DNA of 64,000 nucleotides, from NCBI RefSeq assembly GCF_030695525.1, contig NZ_JAUYSS010000020.1, positions 32,411 to 96,410 of the forward strand. Direction: 5' to 3'. The translations under genes were made by a program, and so were the position numbers. Shown in pieces: positions 51,939 through 61,700 of this stretch (position 1 is its first letter; every line of letters starts with the position of its first letter). Below the pieces are notes generated by a model that was not told where the DNA came from, ran no database searches, and worked only from the letters and a program-made list of their open reading frames with translations. The stretch is from Daejeonella sp. (lineage in GTDB: Bacteria; Bacteroidota; Bacteroidia; Sphingobacteriales; Sphingobacteriaceae).

Positions 51939-52467
51939 ATGAGGTTTTGCAAAATTTCATATTCATGGGATGAGATTCTTCGTCGCCTCACAATTCTACT
52001 AACCCGATTGCTATCGGGTTGAGAAATTCGGCTGGCTCCTCTGAATGACAATCGTTACAAAATGCTCAATACCCCCATCGACAAATTGGCAAATTAACTC
52101 ATCGACAAATTATTCTTCCCATTTGCGAAGACGAAATCACTTTCTGCTCGCACATGTGATTTTCCAGGTCGTATTTTCAGACCCGATAGCTATCGGGTTG
52201 CGAATTTATCTAGGCACCATGCCGGTTAAATTCGTCAGTCGCCATTTTCGCCTGTCGCCATTTTTGGACTGTGACTGACGAAATCTACTTTCCGCTCGGC
52301 CAGGTGATTTCGCAAGTCTTTACCCTCACTGTCAAATAAACAATTCATTACATCCTAAATTATCCTTGCAATAGCTTTAAACCCTCTCCCTCGGAGAGGG
52401 CAGCTCTAGCCTTGAAACCAGCTTTACGTACAGAGCGTGAGGCTCTAATAAGCACTCCAGATTGATT
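51939..52467. repeat. Repeat-only gap with long repeat R1 (52125-52372)
   Basis: 51969-52035 is a GATTCTTCGTCGCC...CTCCTCTGAATGACA unit interrupted by palindrome AACCCGATTGCTATCGGGTT (52001-52020). R1 (52125-52372) is nearly identical to 53369-53600 except for a 16-bp duplication of CGCCATTTTCGCCTGT. It includes palindrome 52181-52198. Copy D of the CTTTAAACCCTCTC family is 52361-52460. No gene. Confidence 0.8.
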
Positions 52468-52782
52468 TTACTCCTTGTTTTCCCGCCCTTCCCAAATCAT
52501 AGGATTCCGGCTGGTATGAAACAGTGCAAGAATATCGACGTATTGATGATGGTCATCAATTGTAAAATGTATCATAAATGGAAATTTTTCAATTACCACA
52601 CATCGAACCTCATTATAGCGTATGGAATAGATTCCGGCAGTAGTTTTTAACTTGTTGATCTGTTTTACAACCTGCTTCTCAAACCTTGAGCCTAATCCAT
52701 CCACTTGATCTTCGTACCATTTCGTAGCTTTTTTTAAATCGTCAATAGCTTCAGAATGGATCCGTATCTTATAGTCCGGCAT
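52468..52782 (-). CDS. ParE/RelE-family toxin
   Basis: 104 residues with the ParE toxin layout: IHSEAIDDLKKATKWYEDQ, GLGSRFEKQVVKQINKL, and the C-terminal core IRYNEVRCVVIEKFPFMIHF. ParE/RelE toxins inhibit gyrase or cleave mRNA at ribosomes. The start codon adjoins the antitoxin stop with no gap, typical of a type II pair. Confidence 0.85.
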   Translation of the reverse strand: MPDYKIRIHSEAIDDLKKATKWYEDQVDGLGSRFEKQVVKQINKLKTTAGIYSIRYNEVRCVVIEKFPFMIHFTIDDHHQYVDILALFHTSRNPMIWEGRENKE

Positions 52783-52998
52783 TCAGGAATTAAGTTTTTT
52801 GGAAACTGCATCCCAATCATGAAGAACCTGTGAATTAGACCGTGCTGTCTTAATTCTTTCGTAAACGAGCTTTTGATGCTCAACAGGAATAGATATATCT
52901 TCCTTCCAGATCATCTCGTTTAGCTCCAGTTTTTCTGATGGACTTAACTTCCTTACTGCATCCAGTAACTGCGTAAATGATAATTCTGCTGCAATCAT
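52783..52998 (-). CDS. Antitoxin partner of the ParE-like toxin
   Basis: 71 residues, charged and mostly helical: LLDAVRKLSPSEKLELNEMI, then a C-terminal LHDWDAVSKKL. Size, order (antitoxin first) and abutting genes identify it as the antitoxin. It resembles addiction-module components of the DUF2281/TIGR02574 type. Confidence 0.75.
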   Translation of the reverse strand: MIAAELSFTQLLDAVRKLSPSEKLELNEMIWKEDISIPVEHQKLVYERIKTARSNSQVLHDWDAVSKKLNS

Positions 52999-54229
52999 AA
53001 TAACAAATTTAATGAATATTTCCTACAACAGCAATGCAATAAGGTTCACAGCAGCAGTATGGGAATGAGTTCCTTAGTCGACGCACAATCTGAGCAAATC
53101 AAAAAATCATCTGGCTCCGCCAGGGCGGATGATAAAATTTATCCTTGCAAAATCTTTAAACCCTCTCCCTCGGAGAGGGCAGCTCTAGTCTTGAAACCAG
53201 CAATTCCGTACGAAGGGTGAGGCCCTCAAATTGCATGAAGATTTACTCTACTTATTTTAAATTAGATTTTCAAGTTTCTTGGTCATAGGATGTGATTCTT
53301 CGTCGCCACATAATTTTACTAAGCTGAGAATATCCTCTGGATCCTTTGAATGAGATAAGAAGTAAGACGCGAAGACGAAATCACTTTCTGCTCGCACATG
53401 TGATTTTCCAGGTCGTATTTTCAGACCCGATAGCTATCGGGTTGCGAATTTACCTAGGCACCATGTCGGTTAAATTCGTCAGTCGCCATTTTTGGATTGT
53501 GACTGACGAAATCTACTTTCCGCTCGGCCAGGTGATTTCGCAAGTCTTTACCCTCACTGTCAAATAAACAATTCATTACATCCTAAATTATCCATGCAAT
53601 ATCTTTAAACCCTCTCTTCCGGAGAGGGCCAGGATGATCATGGCATCAACGGCTCAGTAATAAGGGTGAGGCCCTAAAAATGCTCCATTAATGTTATACA
53701 TGAAATTTCAAGAGTAGCAAGAAACGGCAAATAAATCCTGCTTCAGCAAAATTTCGTGCTCTTGGTGATGAGATTCTTCGTCGCCGCACAATTCTACTAA
53801 CCCGATTGCTATCGGGTTGAGAAATTCGGCTGGCTCCTCTGAATGACATACATAACAATTCCGGCAGCCCCTATTGCCCCTCCGATTCCGGCCCCCGCGC
53901 CGGAATCCCCTTTATTTTAAATGTTGCGCTGTCATCGTGGCGGAGGCCACGACCTCATTATATCTATACTGTTTTCCCTCTTACTGGTGTTTCATTAACC
54001 AAAAGATATTAGAGGACTTATGGTGCGGTGACAACACCGACCAGAGGGAACCAAAAAATATAAAAGGACTTATTGTACTATGGTACGGTGACAACACTGA
54101 CCAGAGGGAACGTGACTGACGAAATCGACTTTATAATCACCTATGTGATTTCGTAAGTCCTTTTCCTCCCGATAGCTATCGGGATGCTAATTTGCTCAAT
54201 TATCCATTCAACTGTCAACTGTCAACAAA
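52999..54229. repeat. Repeat-only gap with second R1 copy (53369-53600)
   Basis: In order: copy E (53139-53230), a GATTCTTCGTCGCC unit (53287-53356), R1' (53369-53600) with palindrome 53425-53442, copy F (53589-53690), another GATTCTTCGTCGCC unit with palindrome 53799-53818, REP double hairpin 53880-53954, two CACCGACCAGAGGGAA units (about 53965-54110), a GTGATTTCGTAAGTCC unit (54117-54161), and palindrome TCCCGATAGCTATCGGGA (54167-54184). No gene. Confidence 0.8.
53004..53034 (-). promoter_or_regulatory. Promoter of the toxin-antitoxin pair
   Basis: TTG (complement of 53032-53034) - 20 nt - TAAATTTG (complement of 53004-53011) fits the Bacteroidota promoter pattern. It is only 5 nt from the antitoxin ATG, so the transcript would be leaderless or nearly so. 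Confidence 0.5.
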
Positions 54230-55648
54230 TCAAATTTTCACCTCCGTATTCCCACCCTTACTCAAGGTAATATCCACCGGTTCATTCGTTTTCCATGAGC
54301 CTCTTGTAAAGTCAGGAACGTCTATGGAATTGGAGCGGTTCTTCACTGACCACTCACTTAAAGGGAAAATAGAGCTCCACAATGCCGCATCATAAACATC
54401 CTGATCGACAGGCAATCCATTACGAAGACAGTCAATATTATGCCAATCCATTAAAAAGTCCATCCCTCCATGCCCTCCAACCTGCTTTGCCAGTTCTCCA
54501 ACTTTTTTAACAATTGCGGGCTCATATTTCTTTTCAAGCACTTTAAACTCCTCCTCAGAAATCCAGCCTTCATGACCGGTTGAGATCTTACCCGGAAGCG
54601 GGTATTTCTGGGCAGTACCCTTGGTTCCGCTAATCAGATGTATTCTGGAATAGGGGCGAGGAGAGGTAACATCATGCTGCAGCATAATCGTTTTGCCTTT
54701 ATTGGTACGAATGGTGGTGGTATTCATATTGCCATTAAAAGGCTTTCCAACAAATTGCTTATAGATATCATCAGTAGCAGCCAGTTTCTTTGCCGTATCA
54801 CCCATCATAAAATCATTCGTAGAAACAGAAACCAGATAGTCCATTTTATCACCACGATTAATGTTCATTACCTGACTCACCGGCCCAAGGCCATGCGTAG
54901 GATATAAATTACCTTGTCGGCTGGCATCCATTCTTAGTCGCCAGAAATCATAATATTTATCTTTTGAAAAGTCGCCGGCCAAAAGGTCATGGATATAGGC
55001 ACCTTCTGCATGAACAATCTCCCCAAAAAATCCCTGTCGCGCCATATTGAGTGTAAGTAACTCAAAAAAGTCATAGCAGCAGTTCTCCAGTATCATACAA
55101 TGCTTCTTGTTTCGCTCAGAACTTTCTACCAATTGCCAGCATTCCTCAATTGTAGTAGCAGCCGGTATCTCAGTACAGGCATGCTTGCCATGATCCATTG
55201 CATAAACAGCCATTGGAGCATGTAATGCCCAGGGAGTTGCAATATAAACCAGATCGATATCATCCCGTTCGCAGACTTTTTTCCAGGCTTCAGGATTTCC
55301 GGTAACCAGCTCAGGTTTCTGACCAGATGCTTCAATACGCTTAAATGCTGCATTTGCCTTTTCAGGACGCAGATCGCAAATTACTTTAATCTCAACACCC
55401 CCAATCTTACTCATACGTTGCACAGCGCCAGATCCCCGGTTTCCGGTACCTATAAATGCAATTCGAACAGTTTCGAGTTTTGGAGCAGCATAGCCTGACA
55501 TGTTAAACTTCTGAGGTCGCTTCAGAAAATCAGACGAATCAAGATTTTCATTTCTATCGGATGAAAATGCAGATAAACTGCTTAGCATTGTTACACCGGC
55601 AACAGCCGGAACGGCCTGTTTAATAAAGTCTCTGCGATTATTTTTCAT
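54230..55648 (-). CDS. Gfo/Idh/MocA-family GH109-like glycoside hydrolase
   Basis: 472 residues from ATG 55646-55648. The open frame extends further upstream, but the N-terminus MKNNRRDFIKQAVPAVAG is a Tat-type signal (NRRDFIK) and must be the real start. The Rossmann motif is VRIAFIGTGNRGSGAV (NAD binding). TPWALHAPMAVYAMDHGKH, YPTHGLGPVSQVMNINRGD and MDFLMDWHNIDCLRNGLP are GH109 features. GH109 enzymes (alpha-N-acetylgalactosaminidase type) cleave glycosides by a bound-NAD redox mechanism. Exported and possibly lipid-free. Adjacent to the NagX-like gene, both plausible in amino-sugar metabolism. Confidence 0.87.
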   Translation of the reverse strand: MKNNRRDFIKQAVPAVAGVTMLSSLSAFSSDRNENLDSSDFLKRPQKFNMSGYAAPKLETVRIAFIGTGNRGSGAVQRMSKIGGVEIKVICDLRPEKANAAFKRIEASGQKPELVTGNPEAWKKVCERDDIDLVYIATPWALHAPMAVYAMDHGKHACTEIPAATTIEECWQLVESSERNKKHCMILENCCYDFFELLTLNMARQGFFGEIVHAEGAYIHDLLAGDFSKDKYYDFWRLRMDASRQGNLYPTHGLGPVSQVMNINRGDKMDYLVSVSTNDFMMGDTAKKLAATDDIYKQFVGKPFNGNMNTTTIRTNKGKTIMLQHDVTSPRPYSRIHLISGTKGTAQKYPLPGKISTGHEGWISEEEFKVLEKKYEPAIVKKVGELAKQVGGHGGMDFLMDWHNIDCLRNGLPVDQDVYDAALWSSIFPLSEWSVKNRSNSIDVPDFTRGSWKTNEPVDITLSKGGNTEVKI

Positions 55649-56599
55649 GGGGTTCTTTGTTAATGAACATGAGGAGAAATTTAAGAAGAATTTTGATGGG
55701 ATGTATAGAAGAGCTTGAATAAAATATAAATAAGGTGAGTTCGAAATTAAATTTTGCTGTGACAAGTTTAAATTGATTGATTTTTCTCTCGTTTTAGAAA
55801 GCAAGACCCGTGCTTCTTCAGTCATGGCAGTCCCGTGTTCTGCCCTAGTTTTTGCCCATAAATTCCATTTTTAGATAAAAATTTGCTTGGGCAAAAAAGC
55901 TAGAGCTGCCACCCGGGTTTATTATAAATGGCCAATGGTTATTTTGCCTGTTTGCACCTTTGCTAGCGCACGCGCAATGTCATTATTTAAGGTTAAGTTC
56001 AACTCTGCCGATTGCCCTTTCAATTCGAAATTTTCTCTATGACCCAGAATGGGTCACATGTTTATAGAACAATTTTCAACGAAAAAATCCCGACCCCGAA
56101 GGTCGTATGTGGTATTGGTAGACATACGACCTCCTCCGGGGTCGGCTAATCTATTATTACATGTGGCCTCTACAGGGCAAATGGGCAAAACGGTACCAAA
56201 CAGAAATCTTGAATGCTTAAATAATGACATTGCGCGCGCACCAGCAGCTCCGGGTAAAATAAACCTTGCCGGAGGAGGTAGCTTACGGCAGTTTCCCTGT
56301 GTTTGGTGTTCCCGGTGGTTGGTGTTATCACCGACCAATGATATGATCGTGCTTGGTACGGTGAGAACACCGACCAGAGGGGAACGCGATTTCTTGCCGG
56401 AACTACTCCGGAGGAAAGGGCTGAACTAGCCTATATTACACAGGTATTGCTTTCCAAAATCTAATAGTATTGCCTCCTGAGCATTATCTGATCAATTATA
56501 CCCTGATTTTTAATCATCCTTTTATCTAACTCAGGTTTCATAGTATATTATATATATAAAATCAGTAATTTAATTTCACCAAACAACAAGGCAAAAGGA
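55649..56599. repeat. Repeat gap: MITE-like element 55961-56246 and long repeat 56247-56545
   Basis: 55649-55960 has no clear features. 55961-56246 is bounded by TGCTAGCGCACGCGCAATGT (left) and the reverse-complementary AATAATGACATTGCGCGCGC (right). 56247-56545 repeats 41601-41870, but at 56288-56382 a CACCGACCAGAGGGG-type inverted-repeat unit replaces about 18 bp of the other copy, showing one repeat inserted in another. Short frames here follow repeat sequence and were not accepted. Confidence 0.7.
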
Positions 56600-57736
56600 A
56601 TGACAAAGCAAACCGGAAAAGAAAATAATACAGAACTAAGTAAACCACAGAGACTTCTATCCATTGATGCATTACGTGGATTTGATATGCTGCTGATTTC
56701 AGGCGGAGGAACATTTCTCGTTCTACTTGAGAACAAAACCGGTTTAGCCTGGATCGACTGGATTGCAGCCCAACTGAAGCACCCTGCATGGAATGGCTTT
56801 ACATTTTATGATTTTATCTTTCCACTATTCCTTTTCATCGCCGGAGTATCCATGGCATTTTCGCTGAATAAGGGGATAGAAATGGGCCTTTCAAAAGCTG
56901 AATTATACAAAAAAGCATTCTGGAGAATGCTCATTTTAGTCATTCTTGGAATTCTTGATAAAAATCAGCCTGTCACATTTTTTGAACCCAGCCAGATCAG
57001 GGTTGCCAGTGTGTTGGGCAGAATAGGTGTGGCCGGATTTTTTGCCAGTCTGTTGTATTTGAACTTTTCCCGCCTTCACAGGATATTCTGGGTCGCCGGA
57101 ATTCTGCTGCTTTATTATGCAGCTTTATTCCTTATACCTGTTCCGGGCTATGGTGCAGGGAATTTAAGTATTGAAGGAAACCTTGTGGGATGGATCGACA
57201 GAAATTTCCTGCCGGGACGGCTCCTGCAAAAAATTTATGATGAGAACGGACTCATCACTCAGCTACCTGCTCTTTGCCTGACTGTAATGGGCTCAATGGC
57301 GGGGGATGTTCTTCGCTCAGATCGAAAAGAGGGTAAAAAATTGCAGATTCTCCTGCTGGCAGGTATTGCAGGTATAGGTCTCGGACTCTTTTGGGGCTTG
57401 CATTTCCCAATTAACAAGCATCTTTGGTCGAGCTCATTCATTATGCTCACTGCCGGAATGGCCTTTTTAATACTCAGCCTTTTCTATTATGTGATTGACG
57501 TATTGAAATACCAGCGCTGGGCTTTCTTTTTCCAGGTAATTGGAATGAATTCATTAACCATTTATCTGGCCTATCATTTCATTGATTTTGAACACACCTC
57601 TTATGCACTTTTTGGAGGACTTTATGCACCACTTCCCGAGCAGTTTCATGATGCACTTAAAGCACTTGGAGCCCTGGTCCTGGTGTGGTCAATGATGTAT
57701 TTTCTGTATAGGAAGAAGATTTTTATTAAGATCTAA
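56600..57736 (+). CDS. NagX/HGSNAT-like membrane acyltransferase (DUF5009)
   Basis: 378 residues, about ten membrane helices. RLLSIDALRGFDMLLISGG near 18-36 is the family start. NGFTFYDFIFPLFLFIAGVS near 64-83 has the conserved catalytic-type region of heparan-alpha-glucosaminide N-acetyltransferase relatives, and NSLTIYLAYHFIDF lies near the end. Bacterial homologues (NagX) occur beside amino-sugar catabolic genes. Here the GH109-like gene is the nearest partner. Transfer of acetyl groups across the membrane is inferred from the family. Confidence 0.82.
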   Translation: MTKQTGKENNTELSKPQRLLSIDALRGFDMLLISGGGTFLVLLENKTGLAWIDWIAAQLKHPAWNGFTFYDFIFPLFLFIAGVSMAFSLNKGIEMGLSKAELYKKAFWRMLILVILGILDKNQPVTFFEPSQIRVASVLGRIGVAGFFASLLYLNFSRLHRIFWVAGILLLYYAALFLIPVPGYGAGNLSIEGNLVGWIDRNFLPGRLLQKIYDENGLITQLPALCLTVMGSMAGDVLRSDRKEGKKLQILLLAGIAGIGLGLFWGLHFPINKHLWSSSFIMLTAGMAFLILSLFYYVIDVLKYQRWAFFFQVIGMNSLTIYLAYHFIDFEHTSYALFGGLYAPLPEQFHDALKALGALVLVWSMMYFLYRKKIFIKI

Positions 57737-58346
57737 GTTGTAAGTAATACGTTGTAGGTAATAAGTTTTAGATTCAGCTATTCATTACTATTCTACTCAA
57801 TGTCTCACTGTCCGTAGAGTTAGCGCAGCGCTCTACGGATTATTAAATAAATAAGAGTCTTCAGACTCGTTTCTCAAAAAAAAATTTACTGTCTGTTGTT
57901 TAGCACAGTGTTCTCACTGTACTGACTGTGCAAGGAGGAGTCAGGAGACTCGTCACCATTGGAGAATCCGTAGAGACGCTGCGCTTAACCCTACAGACAG
58001 TACTGCGTTCCTGAAAATTATATGAAGCACACGCGACACGCGTGCGCTCAATGTCATTATTTAAGGATAAATTACGCGTCAATTACAAAGGAGGTTCTCG
58101 CTTTCGCGAGAATGACAACTCCTTGTGTCTCGAGAGGAGATACGGCTCAAGGCCGGAATTGGAGTCTTATCAATAGCTGATTTATACATCGAAAAGGCCT
58201 TTTTTCGGTACTCACTCCGATCCTGACGAATTCAGGATCTCCCCTAATATTAAATATTGAACTGTCATCGTGGCGGAGGCCACGACCCCCTTTTCTGCTT
58301 AACTTAATGACATTGCGCGTGCGCTAGCAAACAAACCTAACCGAAC
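57737..58346. repeat. Repeat gap: hairpin, MITE-like element 58040-58328 and REP 58217-58290
   Basis: TCCGTAGAG (57811-57819) pairs with CTCTACGGA (57831-57839). 58040-58328 has ends CGTGCGCTCAATGTCATTAT and AATGACATTGCGCGTGCGCT in inverted orientation, the third member of the MITE-like family. Inside it, 58217-58290 is a REP double hairpin whose first stem is GATCCTGA/TCAGGATC instead of GATTCCGGC/GCCGGAATC. No gene. Confidence 0.7.
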
Positions 58347-58577
58347 CTATTCTTCTGTTTCTGATTCAGAACGTCCTTTCATCAAAGCACTACGGTCCAT
58401 TTTGCGCATCAAACTATAGATCACCAGCAAAAATCCAAGACCAAATGCAACTGTTCCAATGACCATAGCCCAACCATATTTGAATTCTTCTGCTTCCATA
58501 AGGTAATATCCAAGGAAGTTAAATGCAATTCCAATAAGGATTAACCAAAGGCCGCGACGCATGTATTTATTTCCCAT
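58347..58577 (-). CDS. Small two-helix membrane protein
   Basis: 76 residues from ATG 58575-58577. A TTG nine bases upstream is less likely. Two membrane segments (RRGLWLILIGIAFNFLGYYL, and WAMVIGTVAFGLGFLLVIYS) are followed by a charged, acidic C-terminus. Divergent from ileS. A TACCTTTG box (complement of 58598-58605) lies 21 nt upstream. Conserved-looking but function unknown. Confidence 0.65.
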   Translation of the reverse strand: MGNKYMRRGLWLILIGIAFNFLGYYLMEAEEFKYGWAMVIGTVAFGLGFLLVIYSLMRKMDRSALMKGRSESETEE

Positions 58578-58597
58578 AAAACTCAATCAGTTTAATA

Positions 58598-58605
58598 CAA
58601 AGGTA
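58598..58605 (-). promoter_or_regulatory. -7 promoter box of the small membrane-protein gene
   Basis: TACCTTTG in leftward orientation matches TAnnTTTG, 21 nt before the start codon at 58577. No clear -33 box was found. Confidence 0.45.
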
Positions 58606-58688
58606 AGCAAAATACTTATTTTGAATTCTGTTTCGTCCTAATGCTGATTAATGATTTCAAAAATCTGCATTTTAAGCCTTAAATTTCT

Positions 58689-58696
58689 TAACTTTG
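58689..58696 (+). promoter_or_regulatory. -7 promoter box of ileS
   Basis: TAACTTTG at 58689-58696 matches the Bacteroidota -7 consensus TAnnTTTG, 31 nt before the chosen ileS start. The -33 element is not clear. Confidence 0.5.
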
Positions 58697-58726
58697 CATC
58701 CTTAAATTTTGAGGTTTAAAGCACTG

Positions 58727-61700
58727 ATGTACAAAGAATATAAGCAACTTGATCTATCAAAAACCGGGAAAGAAATTTTAGAATACTGGAAACAAAACCA
58801 GGTATTCGATAAAAGTATTTCCAACCGGCCTGCTACAAAACCTTATATCTTTTATGAAGGTCCTCCATCCGCAAACGGGATGCCGGGAATACATCATGTG
58901 ATGGCCCGTTCCATCAAGGATATTTTCTGTCGCTATAAAACCCTGAAAGGTTATCGTGTAGAACGTAAAGGTGGTTGGGATACCCACGGTTTGCCGATTG
59001 AACTGGCTGTTGAGAAAAAGCTGGGAATTACAAAAGATGATATAGGCAAATCAATTAGTGTTGACGATTACAATGCCGCTTGCCGTACTGAAGTGATGAA
59101 ATACACTGATGTCTGGAACGACCTTACCGAGAAAATGGGTTATTGGGTTGATCTTGAAAATCCGTACATCACCTATGAAAATGAATATATCGAAACGCTT
59201 TGGTGGATACTGAAGCAGTTTCATGAAAAAGGCCTTTTGTACAAAGGTTATACCGTACAGCCCTACTCGCCTGCTGCAGGCACCGGATTAAGTTCTCATG
59301 AATTGAATCAGCCCGGTACTTACAAAATGCTGAAGGATACTTCCATCGTTGCTCAGTTTCATTTAAAAAAGGATCAGGATCATCCCATAATGGATATTCT
59401 TTTTGAAAATGGGGAAGAGGATACTGTTATTCTTGCATGGACGACTACCCCATGGACCTTACCATCGAACTGCGCCCTTGCTGTAGGAGCTTCAATCTCT
59501 TATGTAAAAGTCAGCACCTTCAATCCATATACCTTTAAACCGGTTAGTGTTATTCTGGCAAAGGATCTTGTTTCAAAATACTTCAAGGATGAAAGCAAAG
59601 CGTTGTCTTTCGACAATTATAAAGCTGGCGACAAACTCATTCCATGGAAACTAGTAGCTGAATTTCAGGGCTCTGACCTTGTCGGACTTCATTATCACCA
59701 ATTGATGCCTTATGTCAGCAATGCTGATCTTGAGAAAAATGCTTTCCGTGTTATTCCGGCCGACTTTGTAACTACTGAAGATGGTACCGGTATCGTGCAT
59801 ACAGCTTCTGTCTTTGGTGCGGATGACTTCAGGGCAGCCCGTGAAAACAATGTACCATCGGTGATGATTACTGATGATAAAGGAAATGAACTTCCTCTTG
59901 TCGACAAACAAGGACGTTTTGTTGAGGAGGTGACTGATTTTGCAGGTAGATTTGTAAGAGAAGAATATTACAGTGATGAAGTCCGCAAAGACCCCGATTT
60001 CAGGCCCACAGATGTACTCATTGCAATTAAACTCAAAGAAGATAATAAGGCTTTTGATGTTAAGAAATACGAACACAGTTACCCGCATTGCTGGCGTACT
60101 GATAAGCCTGTTCTCTATTATCCTTTGGATAGCTGGTTTATTAAAACCACAGCGGTAAAAAACCGCCTTGTTGAGCTGAATAAGACTATTAACTGGAAAC
60201 CTGAATCAACCGGTACCGGCCGATTCGGTAACTGGCTCGAAAACCTGGTGGACTGGAATCTTTCCCGTTCAAGATATTGGGGTACACCCTTGCCAATCTG
60301 GAGGACAGTTGACGGAGCTGAGGAAACGTGTATTGGTTCTGTTGAGGAACTCCGGTCGGAGATCAAAAAAGCAGTGGCAGCCGGGTTTATGGATGCTGCA
60401 TTTGAGATCAATGATATGCACCGTCCTTATGTGGATGATGTCATCCTTGTTTCCAAAACAGGCGAGAAAATGACCCGTGAGACTGATCTGATTGATGTCT
60501 GGTTCGATTCAGGAGCCATGCCTTATGCCCAGTGGGGACTACCACCAACGGCAGAAGGTAAAAATGGCAATATAAGTCCGGAAGCATTTTTAGAATACTG
60601 GAATAAACAAGCAGGATCAGATGGCGAATCCGGTTCAATCTACCCTGCCGATTTCATTGCAGAAGGAGTTGATCAAACCCGCGGATGGTTCTTTACCCTG
60701 CATGCCATTGGGGTGATGCTTCATGATAGTATTTCATTTAAAAATGTTGTTTCAAATGGTCTTGTTCTCGACAAGAACGGCAACAAGATGTCCAAACGTC
60801 TGGGAAATGCTGTTGACCCTTTTGAGACCATTGAAAAATATGGTGCAGATCCTACCAGATGGTATATGATCAGCAATGCATCACCATGGGATAATCTGAA
60901 ATTCAATATTGAAGGGATAGATGAGGTTCGCCGCAAATTTTTCGGAACCCTGCATAATACTTATGCATTCTTCGCTTTATATGCCAATATTGATGGCTTT
61001 AGTTATAAAGAGGAAGATATCAAAGACCGCCCTGAAATTGACCGATGGATCATTTCCTTATTGAATTCCCTGTGCCTTGAAGTGGACAATTATTATGCAG
61101 ATTTTGAACCAACACGTGCTACGCGGGCAATTCAGAATTTTGTGGATGAACATTTGAGCAACTGGTATGTGCGTTTATGTCGCCGGCGATTCTGGAAAGG
61201 TGAATACACCGAAGACAAGATCTCGGCATACCAGACACTTTATACCTGTTTGAGTACCATTGCCAAATTAATGTCGCCTGTTGCACCATTCTTTAGTGAT
61301 CGTTTATTCATAGACCTGAACAAAGCAAGCGGAAAAGAAAAGGTTATTTCAGTTCACCTGGCAGACTTCCCGGTTTATAATGAGGTGCTGGTAGACAAAG
61401 ATCTGGAAGAACGTATGGCATTAGCACAGGATATCTCCTCGCTGATACTCTCGCTTCGTAAAAAGGTAAGTATCAATGTAAGACAGCCATTGAGTAAAGC
61501 GATGATCCCGGTATTGGACAAAAGCTTCAAAGTAAAGGTTGAGAAGGTAAAAGATCTTATCCTATCTGAGACAAACCTGAAGAGTATCGAATACATTACC
61601 GATACCTCCGGAATCATCAGCAAAAAAATAAAACCAAATTTTAAAGCTTTAGGCCCGAAAGTTGGTAAGGATATGAAACTTGTGGCAGAAGTATTAAATA

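Noticed and set aside
55649..55825. Upstream extension of the GH109-like gene by 59 codons
   Set aside because: It precedes a clear Tat-type signal peptide (NRRDFIK) that must be N-terminal, so the start at 55648 is preferred.
56049..56429. 126-codon plus-strand and 94-codon minus-strand frames
   Set aside because: They span the boundary between a MITE-like element and a long repeat, and contain repeat-derived residues only.
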